Assembly (NCBI GenBank): GCA_008711295.1
Contig: VUYV01000016.1
Location: 1,788,126 to 1,852,125, forward strand
Origin: Anarhynchus alexandrinus
Lineage: Eukaryota; Chordata; Aves; Charadriiformes; Charadriidae
DNA length: 64,000 nt
Direction of reading: 5' to 3'
In this document: in pieces, positions 25,213 through 36,933 of the stretch
Layout of the letters: each line of letters starts with the position of its first letter
Numbering within the stretch: the stretch's first letter is position 1
Translations under genes and position numbers: made by a program
Notes under the pieces: model-generated
The model's database searches: none
What the model was told of the DNA's origin: nothing
The model's input: the letters and a program-made list of their open reading frames with translations, nothing else

Positions 25213-27992
25213 GAAAAAGAAAAATTTGATGATGAATGCACATCTTCCCAAAAGAGTTTTCTCAGGAAAGGCAACACACTCAGGTACACGCCACAGCAAA
25301 CAGCCCCTCACGGGTGGCGCACAACCCCCTAAAGGCTCTTTTCGCTCATGGAAATGGGGAGTCCTGTGAGGTCCTTGAACACAGGATGAATGTGTTTATT
25401 CATGTGCCGACTCAGAAAGTACGAAGCTTAGTACCTGGAATACACTGTTTCCTCATACATTTGTTTCTCCTTCTAGTAAACTGTTTCTTTTCACAGAAGA
25501 AAAAAAGATGAACATACATGACCCACAGTTACACCATGTTTTCCTCAGAAATCAAACTCAATTCTTGTTAGGGTTTCCTGTCTGAATCCATAGTTTGCAC
25601 ACATATACTCAGGTAGAACAAGAAATGCATACACAAATAAAACAAGACATGAAATCTTTTTTACGATGTTCCCCCTTCCCTTTTAATAATTTTTGTCTTT
25701 AATTTGATAAAATAAATATATAGTACCTTAGCACTTCCGTTTCCTGTGGATATGCATTATGTGTGCTTGCAGAAAAGCTTGATAAAAGCCAGTTATTTAA
25801 AAGACACAATTACTGGTGAAGAAGTCCTATAGAATCTAAATAGTGGTTTTGAGCAGATTAAGAGACTGTATTTTGTGAAGAAATAGGCTACAGTTCCAAA
25901 TGAAGCAGATTTTGGTGCTTTTTAAATTTTTTTTTTCTGACTTCCAGTAACTTCTATCTGCAGAAGCAGGTAAGGAGAGTGCCGAGGCATGTACGTCACC
26001 AGCGCTCTGTGATACATTCAGCACAAGATTTATAGCACTTTCAAGCTGTGAACGCAGTCCAGGTCAGTAACAAAAATTTCCCAAGGCTCTTAACCAAATC
26101 AAGGTGCTGGGATTGCCACCTGAGAGCAGACATCAAAAAAATTCCTTTTCAGTCCAACACAGAACAAAACCAAGGTGTTGGAACCAGCAATACCCAACAA
26201 AACAAGAATGGCCTTTTCTGGTCATAGTGAGTATTCTCTTAGGGTGTACGGCGGTAAAAGTTGATTTTGTGTCATTCTGTAGAAGTGCTAAATTCCATTG
26301 TTGGCAGGGCAAGAAAAGCAGCATAATTTCCCAGGACATCTTAGCCCCAAGCTGTCATCTGGAGCACTGGGGAGCTAATGCAACATCTAGAGCAAAAATG
26401 CATTCACCTCGGGTCTGTCACTGCATACAGATGGGAAGTGTCCTCACCAGCTGGTTCCTACCAGCGGGTTGCCCTTCCCAGCAGAAGAAACTATCTTTAT
26501 TGCTAAGAGGCAAACGTATGGATTGGGTACTGCACAGTTGTATCCTAAAGCAAGGGAATAAACGGTCAATAAATGCTTCAAGTTAGTTATCACTCAGGAT
26601 GAGCAGAAGGGGAAAAAAAAACCCTTTATTTTGGCAACAGTCCAGAAAAGACAGTGTAGTGCACACTGCTTCAGCTGTGAGGTAAGTTGTACTGTGCCCT
26701 ACATCACCTGTGAATACATGATGGGCGCCCAGCCCACCGCAATAATTCCATTTTGGGAGAAAATACTACTCTGTGTCTGCTCGGGCCTGCCAGTGGGGAT
26801 ACCAGCATCTCCAGCTTGCAGAGATGGACACAATGACTTGTTTAGTCGGGGGTATTATGCAATCTCTGAATGTGGCCTTTGCTGTCAGGACTTCATATGC
26901 CAGTGTCTTTTTATTTCAGGAAGAACATTTCTCATAAATCAGTTCTTTCCTAAAGGACTTAGGAAAACTACAATATTATCTCAATTAAACAAAAGTGTTT
27001 TTCTGCAAATCTATCACTCCAAATGGAACAGACTGACAGCCAGATCAATGTACCGCCTGTAATTCAGAAAAGGCGTTCAGAAATGTTTCATCTAGATTAA
27101 GACCCTATTCCTCCCACCAATGTCATTTTCAGTTTATGGCTGGCAAAAAGTGTGTGTGTGTTGCAATTAACTATTAGTGGTTAGTCACCCACGTTCTTCT
27201 TCTCTGTTTATCTCACATGAACAATGTTGGGTATCTGATCCAACCAGAATCATTCCAGAATTACTGGAATGCTGCACAAAACAGTGGTGTGTTGATGAAT
27301 GCCTGGGTGGGTTATGTTTGGGTTTTTTTCTTCTTGGCAAGTCAGTGTGGGACAAAGATGGGTGCAGGAAAGGCTAAACATATGTAAGATGATTTCAGAG
27401 AGCAGGTGGATGGATAATTCTCAACACAGATTGTAAACCCCTGTGCCATTTTAATGTGTCATTATAGTAATGGGAGATTTATGCTAGCAATACTTGCTGT
27501 TTTTTTGCCAAAAGCACACATTGCCTAAATTGAGACTATTGATGTAGTGCTCTCATCATTTAAGGTGCATTAGAGACACTATAAGAAGAGAAATGTGGAG
27601 AGGGACATTGGGATGCTATTAGTGAGTTGCATACGAAATTAAATGGGAAATGAGCAAAAGGCCATCTCATTGTAGCACAAAACTCCTGTCTCTGCATGAG
27701 AATAAAATCCTTCTTATTCCATTTGCACTTTGCATGTTGGTAATTTGCACAGCACTGAGTTGTATTATTCATTCAGCCTGGCTAATATTATTTATAGCAT
27801 TTTGAAAAAGGCTATTTAATTGCCCCTAGATATCATAAGCGCTCTACTAAATATCCCCCAAATGGAGATTCAAACAGCATGAACAGTGCAATATTCTGCT
27901 GTTGGTCTGTGCTATCAGCTTTCTCCTGGAATATTGCGTTTTTATATATTACAAACATATATTTTTAAATATATAACACATATACAAAAATA

Positions 27993-29765
27993 TAAGGACA
28001 GATGGAAGGAAAAAATGATGGTGGGAAGGAAGGACAGAAGGATGGACAGATGAAAGGAAGAATGGAAGAAAGGAAGGAAGAAAGGATGGAATAGGAGGAA
28101 TGAAGGATGGATGGATGAATGGATGGATGGAAGGAGTATAAGGATGGAAGAAAGGACCGATGGATGGAAAGAAGGATGGAGGGAATTACGGACAGAACAA
28201 CAGACAGAAAGGAAGGATGAATGGAACAAAGGAATGACAGACAAATGGAAGGACAAATGGTAGGAGGGGCAGAAGGATGGATGTACAGACAGAAAGAAGG
28301 ACGAATAGAAGATGGACAGACAGATGGAATGAAGGGTGGTAAGAAGGAAGGATGGATGGAAAATAGAAGGATGGATGGACAAAAGGAAGAAAGGCTGGAC
28401 AGAAGGACACACAAAAGGACAGAAGTCGGGTGGAGGGACAGAAGTATGGGTGCAAGGAACAAAGGACTGGAAAAAGGATGTAGGGATGGACAGATGGAAG
28501 GATGGAAGATCAGAAGAAGGGAAGGAAGGACAGAAGGATAAAAGCAAGGAAGGACAGGTGGCATAAGGACAGAAGGAAAGAGATGGAAGGGTGGAAGAAA
28601 GGACAGAAGGATGGAGTAAGGGAATGATGGATGGAAAGAAGGAATGAATGAAGGACAGAAGGAAGAATGGAAGGAAGGAATGATGGATGAACAGAAGGAC
28701 AGATGTTAGGAAGGGCAGAAGGCTGTAAAGAAGGTAGAATAGATGGAAGGATGGATGGATGGACAGAAAGATGAATGGAATAATGGAAGGACAGAAGGAA
28801 GTATGGACAGAAGAACAGATGGATGGAAAGAAGGATGGATGAAAGAAAGGATGAGCAGAAGAAAGGACAGCTGTATGGAAGGACAGATGGAAAGGACAGA
28901 CAGAAGGAAAAAAGGAAGGATGGCAGGATGGATGGAAGGAAGGACAGATTGATGGAATGGTGGAAGGACAGATGAAGGAAGGAAGGAAAGACAGAAGGAT
29001 GCATAGAGGTATCAGTGGATCGAATGAAGGATGGATGGAAGGTTTAGAAGGAAGGAAGGATAGAAAGAAGGACAGAAGGGAAGAATGATCAATGGATGGA
29101 AGGAAAGAAGGATGGACAGAAGGAAAGAAAGATGGAAGGGCAGAAGGAAGGATGGTAGGACGGACAGACAGAATAAAGGACAGAAGGAAGGAGAGAAGGA
29201 TGGAAAGAGAAGGATGGAGGAACAGAAGGAATGACTGAGGGACAGACAGAAGGAAAGACAAGGATAAGTAAGAATGGTAGAATAGAGGGATGGAAGAATA
29301 GAGGGATGGAAGGATGGAGGAATGGAAGGATGGACAGAGGGGTGGAAGCACAGACAGAAGAAAAGGATGGAAGGACAGATGGCCAAATGGCCAGAAGGAG
29401 AGAAGGAAGAATAGAAAAAAAGGATGGAAGGAGAGAAGGAAGAATAGAAGGATATAAGTACAGACAGAAAGACGGAGGGAAGACAAATGGATGGAAGGAA
29501 AGACAGATTGAAGGATTAATGGAATGATGGAAGGACAGATGGATGGACAGAAGGATGGAGTGCAGGAAGGGAGGATGGAAGAACTGATGTAAGGACAGAA
29601 GGAAGGACAAACAGATGGAAGGACAGATGGAAGGAAAGATGGAGGGAAGAACAGAAGGAAGGAAGGACAGAACAACAGATGAACAGACGGAAGGATGAAA
29701 GGTTGGTTGGAAGCAGGGAAGGAAAGAAAAATAGAAATAGGAGAAAAAAAAATGAAAGAAGATGG
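27993..29765. repeat. Degenerate tetranucleotide array, ~1.77 kb
   Basis: The + strand is built almost entirely from four-base words of the type GGAA, GGAT, GGAC, AGAA and GACA, with occasional slips. Runs such as GGATGGATGGAA and GGAAGGAAGGAC recur throughout. No clean higher-order unit is visible by eye; it reads as one old tetramer expansion that has diverged by substitution. The strand is strongly purine-biased, but C and T interrupt it regularly, so it is not a pure polypurine tract. The array starts abruptly after an AT-rich stretch and fades into A-rich sequence with GATGGAGACC at the far end. Because the complement rarely contains TAA, TAG or TGA, every - strand frame stays open for long distances. 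Confidence 0.9.
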
Positions 29766-32700
29766 AGACCTGTTGTTTAGTGGGTTTGTCAGCCCTGTAG
29801 GTCCTGCACAACTCCAGTCTGATGAGAGCATGGGACGTGCTCTCATTCTTGATGTGACACTTTCAAATGACCTAAGAAGAGCGTGTGCTCTGAGCCACAA
29901 GTAGGCAAGATGAATAATTTGAACTTTTCTCATCTTCTGCACTGTATTCACAAGTATTCTCACAAATTAACAAAGCCCCAGTGTTAATGGGATGGTTGCG
30001 CAAAGTGTTTCAGCACTAAGTAGTTTCAGTACCATATGTGTCATATAAGAGGCATTTATTTTTGTATAGTTTGACACAAAAATGGTTTCAGGAGACAATA
30101 AGCCAGAAAAAAAAATATTTGCCGTCTGTGCCACAAGCATTACTTCCCCCCAACAAAAGCGGAACTTTGCAGTCATTATAACAGGTCAAAGCCACCCACG
30201 AGAGCTGGCGTTACAGTTTGCACAGGAAAACTTGGATCTTGGCCTAAACAACCTGAATATGCTTTTTAAATGTACATTGTAATTGGTCCCATGGATGGTC
30301 TAGGGAGAGCAAGAATGACTTTGTTGCTTCAGCCCTGAACCTGGCTCTGGAGAGCTGGGTCTAGTTCACAGCTCAGCCACAGGCTAAAATATTGGACATG
30401 ATGTGTGCCCTCTTTTCCCTTCTGTAACAAGAGATTATTACTTCAGTACTTCACACTGGTGAGAAAAGACAGAATTCATTAACCTCCGTGTGTTCTCAGA
30501 TACCCTGATCATGAAGGTCATATATAAATTAGAGTATAAAAGTAACTAGCTATTTTAGTGGGTTAGTCTAAGAGTTAACACACCATGAAATATTCATATT
30601 AAAATGAGCAGCTGGCATTAGATCTGATATTAGTACCTTGGAGAAATTAAAACACTACCCCCTTTCCTTCACAAGCTCCTTCGTTTAACATTTGCTCGTT
30701 TGTGTTTGGTTATGTCAAAGGTGCATTGTAGTTGTAAGCCCTGATCCATAGCTCTCTATGATCAGAATTTATTGTGGTTTTAATCACACCCAATTCCTGC
30801 AGAGATTTTGCTACCTGTCAACAAACACAACAGAGAAGTGCTTTAGAAACTGTGTGCCAAGTTGGCAGGTGGCAGAATCGAGCCGACCTGCTGAAGTGAG
30901 AAGTGCCGCGTTGTGTTAGAGGGGACATTTGTCCCCCTGGAAGTACACTGAGATACTGATCCAAAAAGGGAAAATTGTATTTATATCTGTGGAGATGTAA
31001 AAAGCATACACGTTCAATTTCACACACATTTGTACTCTTTTAGGTTAAACACCCCTGTATTGTTGTTCCGATCTCATTATAACCATTAGCCACTCTCCAT
31101 GTGACCTGCAGTATGTTTAGCTACATTTGTTTTTTTCCGGCAGATGATTTTCCAATTAAAGCTAATTAAGTTTCTAACCTGACTTCATTGTTGTCATTCC
31201 TTGTGATTTTTAATACTTTCTTACTGAAAGCACTGCTCATGGGATTGCACATCATAGGATTGCAGAGCAATTCCATTTTTATTAAAAAGAAAATCTTTTA
31301 AGATATCATGCAAAGACTGAAATGACGAATGCGAAAAGCTAAACATCCCAACATTTATTATTTTTTAAAACCTCACGAGATTTTGATGCTTTGGTCATGA
31401 TGATTTAATTCTTCAAAGTAGAGGGATTAATGAAGACATCAGACCAGACCCTAGTTCTAGGGATTGCTATATTCAAAATGCTGTAGGAAAGTACTTTTCT
31501 ACCTGCGTTTTAAACTGGGTTTGGTCTACACTGGGGTGGGGAGATATTTTTAACCAAAACCTCTTCTGCTATGAGTAACTATTCAACTAACATAATTTAA
31601 CGATCATTCCATACATAGGAATTTCCCAAGGGAAAAAAATGAGCACACAGGAGACAAGGCAAATGAATGCTGTATTATTCTGACTGTAGATGCTGCAGCA
31701 CGAGCACTTGGGGCTGGACTTGCCTTTCTGTGTGCACCACGCACCGGTGCAGTTGCTCAGCCATTGGTCCTTCTGTTTTCCCCAAACCAGGAAGAGTTAG
31801 AGCATCAAACAAGGCTGCTGCCAAAGGCACAGCGAGCACCACCTTGGGATCATATAAAATGGGTATGATTTACTTCAATAGCAGCAGCAAATGCATCCAT
31901 AGCACTTAACTGTGCAACACCCACCTCATGCCAGTGATAACAATGACAAGGAAAGAGTTCAATGGCAAGAACAAAAAAAAACATGTAAAAGAGATCTGAT
32001 CAAAAGTTTCTCACTGGTCCCAACTCAAAAACACTTTAATCTCAAATAAGTACCCAACGTCCACTGGCTTACAAGTAAAATTCTCAGTGAAACACAGACT
32101 GCACACTAGAAGTTGCCAAGGAAACTGGATTCATTTAGGATGCTATGTGTTGATTATTGCAATCTGCTTATTTTTCTCCACCCACATATACCTTAAAATT
32201 AGCGTTGTCCTTCATGGTCTAATTACCACTATGGCATTGCCATTCAGGACATGGATTTGCTACCTGAATCAAAGTTTGAGCCACTCTAATTTTTAAAGCA
32301 AGACATCAAAAAACCTCCAAAAGTACTTTGTCAGTAGGTTACTACAAATTTCTTTTTTCCACACTGATAACCAAAATATTCAATGGCAGATCTAGTTGAA
32401 GTGCATAAATACAACATTCCTCAACTGTGCTCGCTCTGTAAAACTGAAAGTATGCAAGGAAAAATTTTGAAAGCAATTCCCCTTGTTGTTTTCGTGATTC
32501 GTGAGTCTCAACATACAGGGCACTGACTACACAATCCCAGTCCCTTAAAACAGTGGGAGGTTTTATTATTGACCTCAGTAAAGCTGAGATTTCAACTGCA
32601 TCTGAGGGAGGTCACCAGCTCCCTATTTAAAGTCAACTGGAGGTGGATTACAGTGTCCCAGAGCGGCTGAACTGCTGAGGTGCCTTCAGTCTGCACTAGT

Positions 32701-34046
32701 TGGAATGACAGCTCATGTTTTCAGCTGGGTCTCCAGGCTACACAAATTACAACTGCTCCATATATGCTCCGTATATGGACAGCTTTTGAATCTTGGGTAT
32801 CGGTGAGTATTATGAAAAGAGTTCCAGATTTAAATCTTACTCCTGATTTTTTCCCCCTAGTTTGGTGATAGCTCTAGGCATAATTTGCAGAGACTCAAAG
32901 TGATAACCTTGGAATGAGAGAGGCAAATGAGCTAGCACAGCTGAGAGTGATTATTTTTCCCTTCAGTTTAGCTATCAGAAAGGTTTTGTTGATCTCTGGG
33001 TGTGTTTTCATTTCTCCACTTGTCTTCCAAAAGATATGAGAAATGTACCACATGACAGAACAATGGAGGAAATTAAATTAATAGAAAACGAAAAACACAG
33101 CTGTGTTACCACAAGAAGGAGACCACCTTGCATTTATCTTAAGTGCAACTTGCAGTGTTTTGAATATATGAAATCCTCCCCTGCATGCCCCCCACCCCCC
33201 TTCTTTGGAAAATCTAAGTCCAGAAAATCTTGATATGTTCAAATAAAAACCTTGGATCTGAGCTAACCTGAAACTTCTGATGAATTTTGACCAACATCCT
33301 ACCCTGCATCTCATGATGTTGATTGAAACTGAACTGTAGGCTGCTTCTTCCAAACTTTGAGAGAGTTTTACCTGACTGAACTTTACAGTAGGTTCTTTCC
33401 AAGCCATGTGGCGTGTCTTGGTCAAGATGGATCATGGCCTCTTTGAGGGTTGTCTTGTGGCTGGGGCTGATCTTAACAAAACACAATCAAATAGAATCTG
33501 GCAAAGCACCAAAAAAGACACTTTCCTCTTTTAGAGAAGCACATGTGTAATCAGCTCAAAAATTCAAGAGGCTCAAGAAACATTGCTGGGATGACCAGTC
33601 TGAAAGGTACTCTAAATACACTCAAAGGCTTAAGTACAGTGAGATAGCGGACACAAAACGACAGGCCATGGGAGCAGAGGCTGACAGAACTTGGTTGCAT
33701 TTGTGGCCATCTCTCCTCTGCATTATAAAGCAGAAAGATACTGAGATACTTACCTATGTCCTTGAAAGCACAAGTCTGCATCTGGACCTCACTAGAACCA
33801 ATGGCAACAAGTGGTTTTACTGGAACGGGACAAAATAGATAAAAGGAAAGTATTTTTTCCTGATGAGCTGCTGGGGAGTGAAGCATTTGCTGCTGAAAAT
33901 GGATTTTACATCTGATAATAATGATCAATAGCTGTTGAGAACACTCAGATAAAGAGCGAGCTTAAAACCAGCCTCATGCTGGCACAGCATGCAGCAAGAC
34001 AAAAAGCACGCTTGCCCATGAGGAGCACAGACACCTCCAAAACCAG
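29766..34046. other. Non-coding stretch, no gene recognised
   Basis: Returns to ordinary AT-rich sequence. A - strand segment at 33754-33819 has exon-like borders and is listed separately. Nothing else is recognised. Confidence 0.65.
33754..33819 (-). other. Candidate exon (66 nt, symmetric phase)
   Basis: On the - strand a long pyrimidine tract (TTTCCTTTTATCTATTTTG then TCCCGTTCCAG) leads into a 66-base segment followed by GTAAGTATC, a near-ideal donor. One frame is open across it (phase 1 at both ends): Lys-Pro-Leu-Val-Ala-Ile-Gly-Ser-Ser-Glu-Val-Gln and onward to Lys-Asp-Ile. Length divisible by three and equal phases fit a cassette exon. I recognise no family, and the other two frames contain stops. 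Of the candidates it has one of the best pairs of splice signals, but remains unproven. Confidence 0.2.
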
Positions 34047-34068
34047 CACACACACACACACACACACA
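34047..34068. repeat. (CA)11 microsatellite
   Basis: Eleven uninterrupted CA units, 12 bases upstream of a long poly-A tract. Typical polymorphic dinucleotide repeat. Confidence 0.9.
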
Positions 34069-34080
34069 GAGGTAGATCTG

Positions 34081-34105
34081 AAAAAAAAAAAAAAAAAANA
34101 AAAAA
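34081..34105. repeat. Poly-A tract containing an N
   Basis: Eighteen A, an N at 34099, then six more A before GAAAAAA. The N most likely marks uncertain homopolymer length. Confidence 0.9.
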
Positions 34106-36288
34106 GAAAAAATTCCCCCCTTAATTCCTCCCAGGTTCAAAAATGGCTCAATCAAAAAAGTGAAATTATACAGCATAGCTCCAATTCTGCTGTCCCATCC
34201 AGGATCGCAAGAGATAAACCTAGTAAAAACCAGCATGACTATTTTGGCAACACGAGTGATGAAGCAAACGAACCATCCTTTTGCTTTGCATGCAGATAAA
34301 TAGTGTTGGCAGACAAAATAAAATGCAACTGAAGGTGGTGGTACAGTCTGTCCTGGAGGTGTACTTCCCGTGGTCCCACCGCGCCTCTGAGTACACATTA
34401 AGGAAGCGCAGTAGGTGCGTGTAGGCCATTTGACCTGCTGCAACCATTCTGGCAGCTGGAGCGCTATGCAAGGATTGAAAAAGTGAATCCTGTAACAGTA
34501 AGGCACAGTTGACTGGATAGCTTTGTGGAACCAAGCTAGTTTATCAGATTTTAAGTGGTTTTAAAAATTGAATATTACCAGGTGATCATCGTACAGTTAT
34601 AAGTTCGAGAGCTGACAGTTTTTAGTATACTTCTATTTTTTTCCTTCTGCTGCTTAAATCTAGCTAAAACAACTGAAGCCTACTTGCTCCAACTAACATG
34701 AGTAACTCTCTTTAAACTGATTTTGTAGAGCCACTTATATAAAATTTCTTACTTCTATACACACTGATAACCCTCTCAGGACACTAATTAGCATGGGACG
34801 ACAAATAAGCAGAGACATTGTTCATACAGTGGATCCAAACTCAGAAGTCAGTGAGGTGCTGCCAGTGTTTTTGTCAGAGGACGCCTATAGGGTCTTGCAT
34901 AAAGTTGCAGAGGTGCGAGGTGTAGAGAGGGGTCTGGTGCTGCAGCAGAGCTGACCTTCTCTCAGAAGGCAGTGCTCATCCAGGAGATGCACCTGAGCGA
35001 GACAGTTATAGCTGAAAGTATGAAGTGCCTAAATCACGTAACATGGTAACATATGGTGACAGGAGATTAATAAGACTTCGATCTGTTCCCTGTCCCCTTT
35101 ACACTAGTATAAAGTACAAATTCATTTAAATCAGAGCGATGGTGCAGAGATCAATATTCTCAGGTGTTTTCAAAGCTAAATATTTATTTCAGAGACTCTC
35201 CCCTCCTGAATGGGGCTTCTGGCTCCCCAGTCCTCTTTAGAAATTGGATTAATTCCATCTCAAGCAAAGAACTGACCCCAAAACCTTTATTTAATCTCAC
35301 AGGAAAATATTAGCCAATGTCTTCCTCCATAAACTTCTATGCGCTCACTCTGTCGTCCCTCTAGTAGCTTTCTAGAAAATATTGGAAAGCACATCCACAC
35401 ATATCCTTCAAAACTCAAACCTGATGGTCGATTAAAAAAAGAAAAAAGAGGAGTTTGCAGAGAAAGAAAGAACATCTTTGTTTGTTGACAGCAATAGAAT
35501 GTAACTTGTCACCAGAGTTGATATGTTGCATTAATGGCTCTTTTGTGAAAACACAGAGCTGAGTGTTATAAATATTGATGTGAGCACACTGTCTTGGGAA
35601 GTGTGTGATAGATGAAACTTTTTAAGGTGAATACAAAATGGTCTTCAGTGTTTCTCCAACTTGAAATTCAAATACCCCCTTTTAATTGGAGGCCATTACA
35701 TTTACCACCAGGAACAATTTTTGCTGCTGCTGATGCAGTGGATGGAGGAGGGAAAAACATTCCTACCTACAGGTGATAGCTACAGCTGTCAACATCCATA
35801 AGGAACAAAACTGAGAGACAGGTCTCCAAATGACCTGGAGTGTTAATGTATGTTGTAGTGTATTTGGGCTTTTTTATTTTTTGGTATGTACATGTCTTGA
35901 TGCTCACAGTGACAGCGTCGTTGCCATGGTTACTTATGAGCCAGCATCTACCTCAATCTGAGGAGCCAGAGTATGTTTTCTTCTCTATACTGGATGTGTC
36001 CACATGGGCATTCCCTCAAAGAACCCAGCAGAGGCTGTGAGATCAAGTGTCACAAATCAGCATCCAACACTCAGTACACGTTTACAGGGAAAAGGATGTA
36101 ACAGCATTCCTGATACTTATACAGAAACAAAAAAATATACTACCCCACCCTCACCAGTCTTTAAAAGTTGCTCAAAATTTCCTTCTACGTAGAAAATGTT
36201 AATTATTTTGAGGAAGGTGAGGCTAGATAGACTCTCTTTGATGTAAACACTGAAGTCTCCCTCAGAGCTCCCAATCCTATGTGGGGCC

Positions 36289-36313
36289 TAATGGCCACTT
36301 CCCGTGGCCATTA
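36289..36313. repeat. Inverted repeat, 10-bp stem and 5-nt loop
   Basis: TAATGGCCAC, loop TTCCC, GTGGCCATTA: a perfect 10-bp stem. A GGGG just outside the left arm and a CCCC downstream of the right arm could extend it through an asymmetric internal loop. There is no T run after it and no gene beside it, so it is not called a terminator or RNA gene. Confidence 0.8.
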
Positions 36314-36668
36314 AATGGCTGCTCCCCTATTCAGGGAGCTGAAATTGGTCCATTCCAGCGCATGCTTTGGAGTGACAGATAAATAGGGCTTGCTGAAAAA
36401 AAAAGCATGTGCCAAAATACAGACAGACAATTTAAATCCAAGAAAGAGGGAGCTAAAAAGATAATGCGTGTCCACAAATAACACCAGCTACTGCCATAAA
36501 GGGGCTAAATTAAAAAAATAAATAAAATTAGTTTTAGATAGGATATAAAGCAATAAGGGATTTTCAACAACCCATTGTGCAGGGACTGCATTAGGACAGA
36601 GTAAGGGAGTCCTCCTACAGTCCTGCATGGGCATAAGCCTCTTTTAAGGTCAGGGAAACTGTCACAAG

Positions 36669-36717
36669 AAAAAAAAAACCAAACCAACAAAAACCCAAAC
36701 CCAAAACAAAAACCCCA
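36669..36717. repeat. A/C-rich low-complexity tract
   Basis: Runs of A broken by CC and CCC (AAACCAAACC, AAACCCAAACCC). On the complementary strand this reads as the T/G-rich low-complexity sequence common in bird non-coding DNA. Confidence 0.7.
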
Positions 36718-36780
36718 TCCAACTTCAAACATTTGCAACACTGTCAAAGAACAGGGAAAAAGAAACAATTTTTTACTCAC

Positions 36781-36876
36781 CTTTCTTTCTGACACCACCA
36801 CGTTCTGTTCAGCACACCCGTGAATACTCTGAACCGAACGGTGGGGAAGAGAGATGCACAGCACCGTTGAATGAAG
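36781..36876 (-). other. Candidate exon (96 nt, phase 0)
   Basis: On the - strand, CCACTGCCACCACTCTGCAG leads into a 96-base segment followed by GTGAGT. It is exactly 32 codons, open in phase 0, beginning Leu-His-Ser-Thr-Val-Leu-Cys and ending Val-Val-Val-Ser-Glu-Arg-Lys. The frame also stays open some codons upstream. No family is recognised, and it is not linked to the other - strand candidate at 33754-33819 by any independent evidence. Confidence 0.18.
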
Positions 36877-36923
36877 CTGCAGAGTGGTGGCAGTGGCAGC
36901 AACACCGATCCACAGAACCACCA

Positions 36924-36933
36924 CCCCCCCCCC
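36924..36933. repeat. Poly-C run (C10)
   Basis: Ten C bases preceded by CCACCA. Homopolymer of uncertain length. Confidence 0.8.

Larger units (their letters stand above)
17200..27992. other. Non-coding stretch, no gene recognised
   Basis: AT-rich sequence with poly-A/T tracts and simple repeats listed separately. Open frames such as 26104-26586 (160 codons) and 26631-27062 (143 codons) on + show no domain, signal peptide or repeat pattern I recognise and are best treated as chance. Three small splice-bounded segments (19567-19590, 22225-22260, 25948-25969) were noted. No RNA gene or transposon is recognised. Confidence 0.65.

Noticed and set aside
25948..25969. 22-nt segment between TTCCAG and GTAAGG
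   Set aside because: Good borders but 22 nt is tiny, shifts the frame and has no support; the T run makes the acceptor easy to obtain by chance.
26104..27062. Two consecutive + strand frames of 160 and 143 codons
   Set aside because: No family resemblance, no promoter or splice context linking them; a GTAAGT inside the second follows only a weak acceptor.
28221..28566. Gly/Arg/Glu/Lys-rich + strand frames inside the array
   Set aside because: Same cause: GGA/AGA words read as Gly, Arg, Glu and Lys without stops.
27942..29963. 673-codon open frame on the - strand as a real protein gene
   Set aside because: It coincides with the tetranucleotide array; all frames there are open with the same low-complexity composition and there is no non-repeat domain.
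31245..31262. CATCATAGGATTGCAG as another CR1 terminus
   Set aside because: Only the first few bases resemble the CR1 tail; the conserved GGTTGGAAGGGACC part is absent.
33925..34506. 193-codon - strand frame
   Set aside because: Crosses the (CA)n and poly-A tracts, which give artificial Val/Cys and Phe runs, and contains the N; not a credible protein.
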